The notes beneath the pieces were generated by a model, which was not told where the DNA came from, searched no databases, and was given only the letters and a program-made list of their open reading frames with translations. Made by a program: the position numbers and the translations under genes. Below are positions 9,086-19,600 of a stretch of DNA of 64,000 nt, piece after piece. Location of the stretch: the NCBI RefSeq assembly GCF_019740355.2, contig NZ_CP091819.1, positions 3,100,001-3,164,000 on the forward strand, in the 5' to 3' direction. Numbering within the stretch: the first letter of the stretch is position 1; the number at the start of each line of letters is the position of its first letter. This DNA is from Paracrocinitomix mangrovi (GTDB taxonomy: Bacteria; Bacteroidota; Bacteroidia; Flavobacteriales_D; Crocinitomicaceae).

Positions 9086-9856
9086 ATGATTTTAAAACTC
9101 AACGAAAAAGAATTTATCGATACTGATGCACCTATTGATATTTCTATTCCAATTCACAATGGTAAAAATCCGGTTTTGGCCTGGTATTATGGTCCGATTG
9201 AGTTAACCCCGGTTATGACAGATCAATTTATTGGTGACGTCAATCAGGGAGGCGCAGTGAATTTCAGACATTTGAGTATGAATCCACACGCACATGGTAC
9301 ACATACTGAATGCGTTGGACATATTTCAAAGGAATGGTATTCTATTAATAAGTGCCTTAAAACTTTTCATTTTAAAGCGGCATTGATTACTGTAGTTCCT
9401 GCAAAAGTCTTTAATGATGAGTTTCAAAAAGAAGATGATGTAGTGCAGGTAGAGGCTATTAAAGAAGCTATAGATAATCTGGATTTACCTCAAGATGTAG
9501 ATGCACTTGTAATTAGAACAATGCCAAATGGAATTAATAAACTTTCAAAAAATTATTCCAGTACCAACCCAATCTATTATGATGAAGCATGTATTCATTT
9601 TATCAATGACTTGGGGATAAAACATTTAATTGTAGATCTGCCATCAGTGGACAGAGAAGAAGATAAGGGTGTCTTGGCTGCACATCATGCATTTTGGGAT
9701 TATCCAAACAATCCTCAATTAGAAAAATCAATAACCGAATTAGTTTTTATTCCGGATGAGGTGAAAGACGGAATATATGTGGCTAACATCCAAATTACCA
9801 GCCTTGAAAATGACGCTTCTCCTTCCAAAGTAGTGTTGTTTAAAATTCAATCTTAA
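9086..9856 (+). CDS. Cyclase family (kynurenine formamidase-like) metal-dependent hydrolase
   Basis: 256 residues of the cyclase/arylformamidase fold (PF04199). The metal-binding signature reads HAHGTHTECVGH (H68, H73, E75 and H79 are likely ligands), the HxxGTHTExxxH variant seen in Bacteroidota rather than the classic HxGTHxDxxxH. A later conserved patch around LIVDLPSVDREEDKG fits the family. Members open N-formylkynurenine or cyclise other substrates. No tryptophan-degradation genes lie nearby, so the substrate cannot be assigned. It is a monocistronic gene between the divergent pyk cluster and the rimP operon. Confidence 0.8.
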   Translation: MILKLNEKEFIDTDAPIDISIPIHNGKNPVLAWYYGPIELTPVMTDQFIGDVNQGGAVNFRHLSMNPHAHGTHTECVGHISKEWYSINKCLKTFHFKAALITVVPAKVFNDEFQKEDDVVQVEAIKEAIDNLDLPQDVDALVIRTMPNGINKLSKNYSSTNPIYYDEACIHFINDLGIKHLIVDLPSVDREEDKGVLAAHHAFWDYPNNPQLEKSITELVFIPDEVKDGIYVANIQITSLENDASPSKVVLFKIQS

Positions 9857-9888
9857 CATACAGGATTAAATAACTTAACGTTTAATGC

Positions 9889-9918
9889 TTGGTAGATTTA
9901 GATTAATCACTATATTTG
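9889..9918 (+). promoter_or_regulatory. Promoter of rimP-nusA-infB
   Basis: TTG (9889-9891), a 19-base spacer and TATATTTG (9911-9918) fit the Bacteroidota housekeeping promoter TTTG-N19-TAnnTTTG. Transcription should begin near 9923, leaving a leader of about 58 bases that contains the hairpin at 9947-9968. Confidence 0.7.
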
Positions 9919-9946
9919 TACCGTTAAAAATATTAAAACAAGATCG

Positions 9947-9972
9947 AGAGGGGACGAAAGTCCCCTCTTTTT
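9947..9972 (+). terminator. Terminator-like hairpin in the rimP leader
   Basis: AGAGGGGAC (9947-9955) pairs perfectly with GTCCCCTCT (9960-9968) across a GAAA tetraloop and is followed by TTTT (the T run spans 9968-9972). It lies after the predicted promoter and ends 9 bases before the rimP ATG. It could end transcription early (attenuation) and, when formed, would also crowd the ribosome-binding region. It might instead serve as a terminator for the upstream cyclase gene. Confidence 0.75.
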
Positions 9973-9981
9973 GTACTCAAA

Positions 9982-10458
9982 ATGATAGCAAAAGAATTGG
10001 TAAAAAGCTTGGTTGAAGAGAGGATTGCTGAGAGAGATGAAAAGCTTTATATCGTGGATATTATCATTAGAAATGGCAATCAAATTTTGATCGAGTTAGA
10101 TAAAGAAGATGGTGCCGTTTCAATTGAAGATTGTATTGCTATTAGTAGAAATGTTGAGCACAATTTAGATCGAGACCAGGAAGATTTTTCTTTAGAGGTT
10201 TCTTCTGCCGGAATGACAAATCCATTTAAGGTAACTAAACAGTACCTAAAGAATGTTGGCAGAGAAGTTAAAGTTCAATTATTTGAACATGGAAAATCGA
10301 TAGAGGGAACTTTGTTAAGTGCAGATGACGAAGGTATCATTATCGAGAAAAAAGAAAAAGTAAAGGTCGAAGGGAAAAAGAAGAAAGAATGGGTGACAAC
10401 GGAGATCCCACTTAAATATGTTGAAATCAAAGAAACTAAACTGCAAATTAGTTTTTAG
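9982..10458 (+). CDS. rimP: Ribosome maturation factor RimP
   Basis: 158 residues, typical for RimP, which helps assemble the 30S subunit. It is recognised by its N-terminal alpha/beta domain (IRNGNQILIELDKEDGAVS, then IEDCIAISRNVEHNLD), the EVSSAGMTNPF motif, and the position directly upstream of nusA and infB, as in most bacteria. The C-terminal Sm-like domain is Lys-rich (about residues 115-140). The start at 9982 follows the leader hairpin by 9 bases. The nusA gene begins 22 bases downstream. Confidence 0.94.
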   Translation: MIAKELVKSLVEERIAERDEKLYIVDIIIRNGNQILIELDKEDGAVSIEDCIAISRNVEHNLDRDQEDFSLEVSSAGMTNPFKVTKQYLKNVGREVKVQLFEHGKSIEGTLLSADDEGIIIEKKEKVKVEGKKKKEWVTTEIPLKYVEIKETKLQISF

Positions 10459-10480
10459 AGTTTGTAATTTTAATTGAGAT

Positions 10481-11716
10481 ATGAATGCGCTGGAATTAAT
10501 TGAGTCGTTTTCGGAATTTAAAGAATTTAAAAACATTGACAGAGAAACAATGATGAACATCTTACAAGATGTTTTTCGTTCAATGTTGAAGAAAAAATAC
10601 GGTTCGGATGATCACATTGATGTAATTATTAACCCTGATAAAGGTGATGTTGAGATTTGGATCAACAGAGAAATCGTTCCTGATGGAGAAGTTGAAGATG
10701 AAAATCTTGAAATTTCATTGTCAGATGCTATTAAAATTGAACCTGACTTTGAAGTTGGTGAAGAGGTAGCAGAAGAAATTAAATTGGGAGATTTTGGAAG
10801 AAGAAATGTATTGTCATTACGTCAAAACCTTATTTCAAGAATTCTTGAATTAGAGAAAGATCATATCTACAAAAAATACAAAGAGAGAATTGGAGAAATC
10901 ATCACCGGAGAAGTTTATCAGGTGTGGAAAAGAGAAATTCTTATTTTGGATGATGAAGGTAATGAATTGATCCTTCCTAAATCTGAACAAATACCTTCAG
11001 ATTATTTCAAAAAAGGAGAAGCAATCAGAGCTGTGGTAGCACGTGTTGATTTAAGAAACAACTCTCCTATTATTATCCTTTCTAGAACTGCTCCTGAATT
11101 CTTGGAGAGATTGTTCGAGTTAGAAGTACCTGAAGTATTTGACGGATTGATTACAATTAAAAAGATTGTTAGAGAACCAGGAGAAAGAGCTAAAGTTGCC
11201 GTTGAATCATATGACGACAGAATTGATCCTGTTGGTGCATGTGTAGGTATGAAAGGAGCTAGAATTCACGGTATTGTTCGTGAGTTGAAAAATGAAAATA
11301 TTGATGTAATCAATTATACCAATAACGATAAATTATTTATCCAAAGAGCATTATCTCCGGCAAAAATCACATCTATTGAATTAGATGAAGGAAACGGAAG
11401 AGCTGATGTGTTCTTGAAGCCTGATCAGGTTTCTTTAGCTATTGGTAAAGGTGGTCACAATATTAAATTAGCCGGAAAACTTACCGGTTACGAAATTGAT
11501 GTTTACCGTGAAGGTGCAGAAGATATCGAAGATGTGGATCTTGACGAATTCACTGATGAAATCGAAGAATGGGTAATCGAAGAATTGAAATCTATTGGAT
11601 TGGATTCTGCGAAAGCCGTTATCGAATTAGATAAAGAAGAGTTGATTAAAAGAACTGATCTAGAAGAAGAAACAATTGATGATATTCTTCAAATCTTAAG
11701 ATCTGAGTTCGAGTAA
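10481..11716 (+). CDS. nusA: Transcription termination/antitermination factor NusA
   Basis: 411 residues: the RNA-polymerase-binding N-terminal domain (1-125), an S1 domain (about 130-200, GEIITGEVYQVWKREI), and two KH domains (about 225-350) including CVGMKGARIHGIVREL and SLAIGKGGHNIKLAGKL. The short C-terminal segment is acidic. NusA promotes pausing and hairpin-dependent termination. That makes the terminator-like hairpin in its own operon leader a plausible feedback point (inference). Cotranscribed with rimP and infB. Confidence 0.96.
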   Translation: MNALELIESFSEFKEFKNIDRETMMNILQDVFRSMLKKKYGSDDHIDVIINPDKGDVEIWINREIVPDGEVEDENLEISLSDAIKIEPDFEVGEEVAEEIKLGDFGRRNVLSLRQNLISRILELEKDHIYKKYKERIGEIITGEVYQVWKREILILDDEGNELILPKSEQIPSDYFKKGEAIRAVVARVDLRNNSPIIILSRTAPEFLERLFELEVPEVFDGLITIKKIVREPGERAKVAVESYDDRIDPVGACVGMKGARIHGIVRELKNENIDVINYTNNDKLFIQRALSPAKITSIELDEGNGRADVFLKPDQVSLAIGKGGHNIKLAGKLTGYEIDVYREGAEDIEDVDLDEFTDEIEEWVIEELKSIGLDSAKAVIELDKEELIKRTDLEEETIDDILQILRSEFE

Positions 11717-11766
11717 TACTTTATTTTAAATCAACTTTTTTAGACAAAAACAACACAATAATTTAA

Positions 11767-14460
11767 ATGGCAGGAAAAGCAAAAAGGTTAAACAAGGTAG
11801 CAAAGGAATTCAATATTAGTATTTCTACTATTGTTGAGTTTCTTGAGTCTAAAGGTTTCAAAATAGACTCCAAGCCTAATACTAAGATAGAAGGAGAAAT
11901 CCTTACTGTCCTGGAAGAGGAATTCGCTGATGACAAAGAGGCGAAGCAAAAATCTGAGGATGCAGTTGTAGGAAGAGAAAAAAGAGAATCTCTATCTATC
12001 AATGACCTTAAAAAAGAAGAAGAAGACGTTGAGGATGACGAAGATGAAGATGACGTAGAAGAAGATGATGACGATAATGTTGAAACTGAAGCTGAAATAG
12101 AAGAACCTGCCAGTGAACCAGCTAAAGTAGAAACTAAAAAAGTCGGTGTTGCTGTTGTCGGAAAAATTGATCTAGACTCAATTAATCAAAAAACGCGTCC
12201 TTCAAAAGAAAAGAAAGACGATAAGAAAGAAGAGGAAGAAAAAGCAAAAGCTGAAGCAGAAGAGGCCGCTAAAATAGAAGCAGCTAAAAAGAAAGAAGAA
12301 GAGGAAAAAGCCAAAGCTAAAGCAGAAGAGAAAGTTGAGGCTCCAAAAATTGAAACAATTAAAGCGGCTTCGGATAAATTATCCGGACCAAAAGTAATTG
12401 GTAAAATTGAGCTTCCTGTTGAAAAGGATAAGTCTGACAGTAAAGACAAAAAGAAACGTAAACGAATTAAGAAAGTTAACGTTGAAAAACAAGCTCAACA
12501 AAATAAAGGTGGAGGCGCAAAAGGAAAAGGTAAACCTAACAAAAAAGACAAACCGCTTGTAACTGACGAGGAAATCCAAAAAGAGATTAAGGAAACGCTT
12601 GCTAGATTACAAGGAGGTGGTAAAAATAAAGGAGCCAAATTTAGAAGGGAAAAAAGACAATCTATTGCTGATAAAAGAGCAGAAGAACTAGAACAAGAAG
12701 AACTTGAAAAAGGAATCTTGAAAATTACTGAGTTCGTGACTGTTTCTGAATTGGCAACAATGATGAGTGTTTCTCCTACTGAAGTTATCGGATCTTGTAT
12801 GTCTTTAGGAATCTTTGCTTCAATTAATCAAAGATTAGATGCTGAAACAATTCAAATTGTAGCTTCTGAGTACGGATTTGAAACTGAATTTATTTCAGCT
12901 GAAGTTCAGGAAGCAATTGAAATTGAAGAGGATAAGGAAGAGGATTTACAGCCACGTCCGCCAATTGTAACTGTAATGGGTCACGTTGACCACGGTAAAA
13001 CTTCATTATTGGATTACATTAGAAATGCGAATGTAATTGAAGGTGAGGCCGGAGGAATTACGCAGCACATTGGAGCTTATTCAGTAACTGCAAAAGACGG
13101 AAGTAAAATTACCTTCTTAGATACTCCTGGTCACGAAGCCTTTACCGCAATGCGTGCTCGTGGTGCTCAGGTAACTGACGTTGCAATTATAATCGTTGCA
13201 GCTGATGATGATGTAATGCCTCAAACAAAAGAGGCCATATCACATGCTCAGGCAGCAGGTGTGCCAATGGTGTTTGCCATTAACAAAATTGATAAGCCGG
13301 GAGCAAATCCTGACAAGATAAAAGAACAATTATCTCAAATGAACATTCTGGTTGAAGACTGGGGTGGAAAATACCAATCAGCAGATATTTCAGCTAAAAA
13401 AGGATTGAACATTGACCAATTATTGGAAAAAGTGTTGCTTGAAGCTGAAATGCTTGACTTGAAAGCAAATCCTAATAAAAATGCTGTCGGTACAGTAGTT
13501 GAAGCTTCTTTAGATAAAGGTCGTGGATACGTAACTACAGTATTGGTTTCTGCAGGTACATTGAGAGTTGGAGATTTTATCATTGCAGGTCAGCACTACG
13601 GTAAGGTGAAAGCAATGCACAATGAACATGGACAAGTGGTGAAAGAAGCTGGTCCATCTACTCCTGTGTCTATCTTAGGATTCAACGGTGCTCCTAGTGC
13701 AGGGGATAAATTCAACGTATTAACTGATGAGCGTGAAGCAAAAGGTATTGCTGCTAAACGTGAACAGTTGCACAGAGAGCAAGGATTGAGAACTCAAAAG
13801 CATATTACCTTGGATGAGATCGGAAGACGTATCGCAATTGGAGACTTCCAGGAATTGAACGTTATTGTTAAAGGTGACGTGGATGGTTCAATTGAGGCAT
13901 TATCAGATTCATTGTTAAAATTGTCAACTGAGAAAATTCAGGTTAATATTATCCATAAAGGTGTAGGAGCCATTTCTGAAACAGATGTTTCATTAGCTTC
14001 TGCTTCTGATGCAATTATTGTTGGATTCCAGGTAAGACCTTCTGCACAAGCTAGAAGATTGGCTGAACAAGAAGAAATTGATATCAGATTGTACTCAGTA
14101 ATCTATAAGGCTATTGAGGAGATCAGAGATGCAATGGAAGGAATGTTGGCACCTGAGTTCAAAGAAGAGATTTTAGGTACTGCTGAAATCAGAGAAACAT
14201 TCAAAATTTCTAAGGTCGGAACCATTGCAGGTTGCTTTGTAACTGAAGGTAAAATTCTTAGAAATGCAAACGTTCGTATCATCAGAGATGGTATTGTAAT
14301 CTACACTGGTGAACTAGGTTCTCTAAAACGTTTCAAAGATGACGTTAAAGAAGTTAAGAACGGTTACGAATGTGGATTGAATATTGATAAATTCAATGAC
14401 ATTAAAGAAGGAGATATAGTAGAATGTTACCACGAAGTTGAGGTAGCTTCTAAGCTATAA
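11767..14460 (+). CDS. infB: Translation initiation factor IF-2
   Basis: 897 residues. The N-terminal third (to about residue 310) is a low-complexity run of Glu/Asp and Lys blocks, followed by the IF2-N domain. The GTPase domain begins near residue 400 with [15 protein letters not shown] (G1), then [15 protein letters not shown] (G3), [12 protein letters not shown] (G4) and SAKKG (G5). The C-terminal domains that bind initiator tRNA complete the protein. IF-2 delivers fMet-tRNA to the 30S subunit and promotes subunit joining. The operon ends in a hairpin terminator directly after the gene. Confidence 0.97.
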   Translation: MAGKAKRLNKVAKEFNISISTIVEFLESKGFKIDSKPNTKIEGEILTVLEEEFADDKEAKQKSEDAVVGREKRESLSINDLKKEEEDVEDDEDEDDVEEDDDDNVETEAEIEEPASEPAKVETKKVGVAVVGKIDLDSINQKTRPSKEKKDDKKEEEEKAKAEAEEAAKIEAAKKKEEEEKAKAKAEEKVEAPKIETIKAASDKLSGPKVIGKIELPVEKDKSDSKDKKKRKRIKKVNVEKQAQQNKGGGAKGKGKPNKKDKPLVTDEEIQKEIKETLARLQGGGKNKGAKFRREKRQSIADKRAEELEQEELEKGILKITEFVTVSELATMMSVSPTEVIGSCMSLGIFASINQRLDAETIQIVASEYGFETEFISAEVQEAIEIEEDKEEDLQPRPPIVTVMGHVDHGKTSLLDYIRNANVIEGEAGGITQHIGAYSVTAKDGSKITFLDTPGHEAFTAMRARGAQVTDVAIIIVAADDDVMPQTKEAISHAQAAGVPMVFAINKIDKPGANPDKIKEQLSQMNILVEDWGGKYQSADISAKKGLNIDQLLEKVLLEAEMLDLKANPNKNAVGTVVEASLDKGRGYVTTVLVSAGTLRVGDFIIAGQHYGKVKAMHNEHGQVVKEAGPSTPVSILGFNGAPSAGDKFNVLTDEREAKGIAAKREQLHREQGLRTQKHITLDEIGRRIAIGDFQELNVIVKGDVDGSIEALSDSLLKLSTEKIQVNIIHKGVGAISETDVSLASASDAIIVGFQVRPSAQARRLAEQEEIDIRLYSVIYKAIEEIRDAMEGMLAPEFKEEILGTAEIRETFKISKVGTIAGCFVTEGKILRNANVRIIRDGIVIYTGELGSLKRFKDDVKEVKNGYECGLNIDKFNDIKEGDIVECYHEVEVASKL

Positions 14461-14483
14461 ATTCAATAAATTAATTTGATTGG

Positions 14484-14514
14484 AAAGGGGGTTGATAATA
14501 TCGATCCCCTTTTT
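14484..14514. terminator. Terminator of rimP-nusA-infB operon
   Basis: AAAGGGG (14484-14490) pairs with CCCCTTT (14506-14512) and the stem is extended by weaker GTTGAT/ATCGAT pairing. T residues follow on the plus strand and an A run precedes it, so it may serve the convergent SPOR gene too. Confidence 0.8.
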
Positions 14515-15019
14515 AATTTTCAGGTAATGCAGGAAGTTGAATTTTATCTTCTACAACAATAGCTGTAAAGAAAATTCCAAGGATTTCTTGCTTCAATTTT
14601 TCAGCTTCTAATTTTGTTCTAAAATTACCCACTCTAACGCGATAATTTGGAGCTGAATAATCAATGTATGTTGATACATCATTGTACATAGACATAAATC
14701 TTGCTTTTTCAGATTCTGCCTTGCTTTTGTCTTGATCAAAATAAATCATCACACGATATCCGTCAATTAAAACTCCATCCAATGACTCTTCACCTGAACG
14801 CACAAATTTTTCCAATTTTTCAATACGTGCATCTTCGTGAATTGTCACATTTCCGTCTTCAACATCATAATCTAATTGAACTTGTTTGCTGATAGTATCA
14901 GTTTTTACAATGCTATCTTTTTTACTTGTGGGAAAAGATAACCAGTTTTCGTTTTGCGAAAAACCACCGTAAGCTAGGCTTATGAAGGATATGGCTACTA
15001 TTATTTTATTCATTTTCAA
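14513..15019 (-). CDS. Exported SPOR-domain protein
   Basis: 168 residues with an N-terminal signal peptide (to about GGFS, residue 21). A C-terminal SPOR domain (about residues 85-160) contains VLIDGYRVMIYFDQDKSKAE and YRVRVGNFRTKLEAEKLKQE. SPOR domains bind denuded septal peptidoglycan, so a periplasmic role in cell division or wall remodelling is likely. An infB - SPOR - cytochrome order is, as far as I recall, common in Flavobacteriia. It converges on infB. Confidence 0.85.
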   Translation of the reverse strand: MKMNKIIVAISFISLAYGGFSQNENWLSFPTSKKDSIVKTDTISKQVQLDYDVEDGNVTIHEDARIEKLEKFVRSGEESLDGVLIDGYRVMIYFDQDKSKAESEKARFMSMYNDVSTYIDYSAPNYRVRVGNFRTKLEAEKLKQEILGIFFTAIVVEDKIQLPALPEN

Positions 15020-15031
15020 TACTTGTTAAAG

Positions 15032-15039
15032 CAAAAGTA
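15032..15039 (-). promoter_or_regulatory. Putative -7 element for SPOR gene
   Basis: On the minus strand this reads TACTTTTG (TAnnTTTG), 12 bases before the start codon. The leader would therefore be only a few bases. No clear -33 box. Confidence 0.35.
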
Positions 15040-15219
15040 GAAATTTCTAGAATTATGCTCTCTTTTTAACATTTTTAAAACCTTCAAATTTATCCTCAGT
15101 AGGCTTGAAGTGATTATTACCTAAGGCTTTGCAATTATTTGCTTATTTAGAATCATTTTAAATTAATAATTCACCCTTCAAAAATATCCCTCCTACGTCA
15201 TGAAAAAACGACTTTCTGC

Positions 15220-15227
15220 TAAATTTG
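15220..15227 (+). promoter_or_regulatory. Putative -7 element of the act-cox operon
   Basis: TAAATTTG matches TAnnTTTG and lies about 50 bases before the actA ATG at 15279. The -33 region has no good TTTG, which would be consistent with an activator-dependent promoter (inference). Confidence 0.4.
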
Positions 15228-15278
15228 TCGGTGATTAAGTATCTTGTATACACAAGCAAAGCGCATAAAATTTTGCAA

Positions 15279-16640
15279 ATGAAAATATTTGGTTCATTTA
15301 TCTCACAGAGATTCAAGTTGTTAGCGATAACAACCTTTACACTCTTCTCATTTATAAGCAATATCCATGCCCAGGAGGGAGATCCTGAGATTGGAGGAAA
15401 GCTTTTTAAAGCCAATTGTGCTTCTTGTCACTTTCCTGACAAGGACATGACAGGACCTGCTCTTCAAGGAGCAAGAGAACGTTGGATTGAGAGTTCAACA
15501 GAAGAAAACTTCTACGCCTGGATTAAAAATTCAGGAGCTGTAATTAAGAGTGGAGACGGTTACGCGAATCAATTGTTCAATAAGTGGAACAAAACGCCAA
15601 TGACTCCTCAGTCAGTTTCTGATGAGGACATTGATAACATCTTTGCTTATGTAGAGTCTTACACTCCACCTCCTCCTCCAACAGGTGCAACTGGGGAAAC
15701 TGTAGTTTCTACTGATGATGAAGGATCAAGTTCTTTTATCTGGTGGGTAATTGCAATCTTATTGTTGATTGTAATTGGTGCGGTTGGAACTTCAAGAGGA
15801 TACTTATCAAGAGCTATTAAACAACAAAACGGTGAAGAAATCAACGAAAACGAAACTGTTTCACAAGCTGCAAGAAGATGGGCTTGGGATAACAGAGGTT
15901 GGTTTGGTGTTGTTGTTTTAGTTGGTGTGGTTGCTGTATTAGTGATCGGATTGATGGGATTGATGAAAATTGGTGTATTTGAAGATTACAAACCAGAACA
16001 ACCAATTAAATATTCTCACAAATTACACGCTGGTGACTTAGGTATTGATTGTAAATATTGTCACAATGCAGCAATGAAATCTAAACACGCAACTATTCCT
16101 ACGGTGAACGTTTGTATGAACTGTCACAGTCAGGTTCATGAAGGAACTGAGACTGGAACTACAGAGATTTCTAAAATTCACGAAGCAGCAGGATTTGATC
16201 CTGAAACAAGAACTTATAGCGGTGAAACTAAGCCTATCAAATGGGTAAAAGTTCACAACTTACCTGATCACGTTTATTTCAATCACTCTCAACACGTAAA
16301 TGTTGGTGGTGTTGATTGTGCTCAATGTCACGGAGATATGAAAAAAGAAACTGTGGCTCGAGTAATGACTACTGAAGATCTAAACGCAGTAGAAGAAAAC
16401 GAAATCAAATTTTCAAGACCTACTTTAACAATGGGATGGTGTATTGAATGTCACCAATTGTCAAACGTAGACGTTGCAGGTAGCCACATCAAAGGCGCTC
16501 CTGAAAGCGAAGACACTTACTACGGTGTAATTCACCAAAGACTATTAAAAGATAAAGAGACATATCAGAAATATCTTGAAGATGATGTTATTTCTGTTGC
16601 GGAACTAGGTGGATGGGAATGTGCTAAATGTCACTATTAA
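15279..16640 (+). CDS. actA: Alternative complex III subunit ActA, multiheme cytochrome c
   Basis: 453 residues from the ATG at 15279, chosen because it gives a clean signal peptide (cleavage near HAQ, residue 32); an upstream TTG in frame at 15225 would spoil it. There are six CXXCH heme sites. CASCH (C47) lies in an N-terminal monoheme domain. CKYCH, CMNCH, CAQCH, CIECH and CAKCH lie in the C-terminal pentaheme domain, the last one at the very end. Two hydrophobic segments (about 150-170 and 207-229) separate the parts. In alternative complex III, ActA passes electrons from menaquinol oxidation toward the oxidase. The subunit is usually described as pentaheme, so the extra heme domain is notable. 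Confidence 0.93.
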   Translation: MKIFGSFISQRFKLLAITTFTLFSFISNIHAQEGDPEIGGKLFKANCASCHFPDKDMTGPALQGARERWIESSTEENFYAWIKNSGAVIKSGDGYANQLFNKWNKTPMTPQSVSDEDIDNIFAYVESYTPPPPPTGATGETVVSTDDEGSSSFIWWVIAILLLIVIGAVGTSRGYLSRAIKQQNGEEINENETVSQAARRWAWDNRGWFGVVVLVGVVAVLVIGLMGLMKIGVFEDYKPEQPIKYSHKLHAGDLGIDCKYCHNAAMKSKHATIPTVNVCMNCHSQVHEGTETGTTEISKIHEAAGFDPETRTYSGETKPIKWVKVHNLPDHVYFNHSQHVNVGGVDCAQCHGDMKKETVARVMTTEDLNAVEENEIKFSRPTLTMGWCIECHQLSNVDVAGSHIKGAPESEDTYYGVIHQRLLKDKETYQKYLEDDVISVAELGGWECAKCHY

Positions 16641-16667
16641 TAAAAGATTAAGCGGCTTAATAAAGAT

Positions 16668-19600
16668 ATGGGAACAAATAAGAAATACTGGAAAGGCTTT
16701 GATGAGTTAGAACAAACTCCTGAGTTTATCGAGAACGCACAAAGCGAATTTCCTCAAGAATTGAGCGTTGAAGAATTCCTTTCTGACAGCAATGTCAATG
16801 AAGCTTCAACAGGACGAAGAGATTTCTTAAAATTCTTAGGATTTAGCGTTGCTGCAGCTACATTAGCTGCTTGTGAGGCTCCTGTAATTAAAGCAGTACC
16901 TTATGCTGTAAAACCTGAAGATGTTACTCCGGGTGTTGCAAACTGGTATGCTTCAACTTACTATGACGGGTCAAACTATGCTAGTATCCTTGTAAAGAGT
17001 AGGGAAGGAAGACCTATTCATATAAAAGGTAACAAAGACTTCGGTTTCACAGGTGGAGCAATTAGCCCACAAATCGCAGCCTCTGTTTTATCTTTATATA
17101 ATGGTGCAAGATTGACATCTCCGACTATTGATGGAGCCGCTAAATCATGGTCTGACGTTGATGGTGAAATTACTGCAGCATTAAACAAAGTAGCAAATGG
17201 TGGTAAAAAGATTGTTCTTCTTTCAGGAACTGAAATCTCGCCTTCTACTTTAGATATTATTGAAAGATTTAAAGCAAAATATGGTGGTTACGAGTATGTA
17301 GCAGCTCCGGTTCCTAATCCAATGGAGATGCAAGCTCAAAATCCTACTGCTGATGTACTTCCTGTTGAAGGTGAAATGCCTGAGGCTACAGAAGGGAAAG
17401 TTACTCACGTACAATATGATGCTGTTTCTTATAACGGAATTAGAGAAGCTAACAAAGAATCATTCGGTCAAAGAATTATTCCAGATTATGACTTCTCAAA
17501 AGCGAAAGTTATCGTGTCTGTTGCTTGTGACTTCTTAAATTCATGGGTATTACCTACACAATTTACTTCGCAATATGCATTAAGAAGAAATCCTGATGGA
17601 GAATGGATGTCTCAACACTATCAGTTTGAGTCTAACATGTCACAAACAGGATCAAATGCAGATTATAGAGGAATGATTAAACCTTCACAGCAAGGAGCTG
17701 CTTTAGCTTACTTACACAAAGCTGTTGTTGGAACTGCTGTTTCTGGTGCAGATACTGCTTCTTTAGATGAAGACACAATAGCTAAATTAGATTTAGCTGC
17801 TGAAGCATTGAAAAATGCAAAGGGTGAATCATTAGTTGTTGCAGGATCAAATAGAAAATCAATTCAAGTTGTTGTTAATTCAATTAACAATGCATTGAAT
17901 AACTATAAATCTACTATCAATTTGAATAATCCTATCGAGCTTCACAAATCTGAAGACGCTAAGATGGCTCAATTGGTAAAAGATATGGGAGCTGGTAAAG
18001 TTGGTGCTATTGTTATGTGGAACACCAATCCTGTTTATACAATGGGTGAATCTTTCAAAACTGCTTTAGAAGGAGTTGAAAATTCAATTGCTATCTCACA
18101 ATATGCGGATGAAACTGCAGCTTTATGTAAATATGTTGCTGCTGAAAGTCATGCATTAGAGTCATGGAATGATTACAATCCAAAAATGACTGAATATGCT
18201 TTAGCTCAACCTACAATCAGACCATTGCACGATACAAGATGTGCTGCTGAGTCATTAATGATTTGGGCTGGTGAAGCAACTCATGTAGGAAAAGACACTA
18301 CCAATTATCACGATCATATTAAATGGACTTGGGAAAAATATGGATTCCCAATGCAGACTAAACATGCAACTTTCTATGATTACTGGAACGCAATGGTACA
18401 CCAAAGTACTGAGCCTTCAGGAATCCCTGCAAATGCATCTGCGTGGCCATTCAATGGAAACTTAAGTGCAGCCGGAAAAGATATCGCTGGAATTCAAGCT
18501 GGTGATATGGAGGTAGCAATGTATCAAAAAGCTGCTATCGGTGTTGGTACACAAGCTGCTAACCCTTGGTTGCAAGAGATGCCGGATACGGTAACTAAAG
18601 TAACTTGGGATAACTATGCTACTGTTTCTTATGAAGACTGTGATAAATTAGGTTTAGAAAAAGGTTTAGGCCAAGAAACTCCTTCTTCTGTTATTACAGT
18701 TAATGTAGGAGATACTACTTTGACTTTACCTGCATATCCTCAACCTGGACAGGCTCCTGGAACAATCGGTATCGCTTTAGGATACGGAAGAGGTGAAGGT
18801 GGAGAAGAGATTGGTAAAGCTGCTTTCCAACAAGTTGGAGACTACGGACAAGCTTCTAAAAACGTTATTGGTGTTAATGCATTTAAGTTAGTTTCTGATG
18901 GAGACTATGATGTTTACAATGCAAGCATCTCTAAAACAGACGAAGAATATAACCTTGCTTGTACTCAAACTCACAGTACAGTAATGGCAAGAAACTCTAT
19001 TGTTAAGGAAACTACTTTAGGGATTTATAAGACAAAAGGAAAAGGTGCATACAACCATCAACATACTTTACACATGGGATGGGATCACGAAGAAAAACCT
19101 GTTACAGAGTTTGATTTGTGGCCAGAACATCCGGTAGAAAAAGTAGGACACAGATGGGGAATGACTATCGATTTAAGTTCGTGTATTGGATGTGGATCTT
19201 GTTTGATCGCATGTCAATCAGAAAACAACGTACCTGTTGTTGGTAAAGACGAAGTTAGAAGAGGTAGAGAGATGCACTGGTTAAGATTAGATAGATACTA
19301 TGCATCTGATGCTGAGGCTACAGTAGGTACAAGAAATCCTGATGATTTTGCAGAAGGAGGTTTTGGAGCATTGAAAAAGCCTGCTAATAACCCTAAAGTT
19401 GTTCACATGCCAATGATGTGTCACCACTGTAATCACGCTCCTTGTGAGACTGTGTGTCCGGTGGCTGCTACAACTCACTCTAATGAAGGGTTGAATCAAA
19501 TGGCTTACAACAGATGTATTGGTACAAGATATTGTGGAAACAACTGTCCTTACAAAGTAAGACGTTTCAACTGGTTCAATTATCCTTCATATAGAAAATT

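Noticed and set aside
12000-12720. Separate gene or insertion in the repetitive start of infB
   Set aside because: The Lys/Glu-rich low-complexity N-terminus is common in IF-2 and the frame is continuous.
15225-15278. Longer actA N-terminus from an upstream TTG
   Set aside because: It would place 18 polar residues before the signal peptide and would start within the TAAATTTG promoter element.
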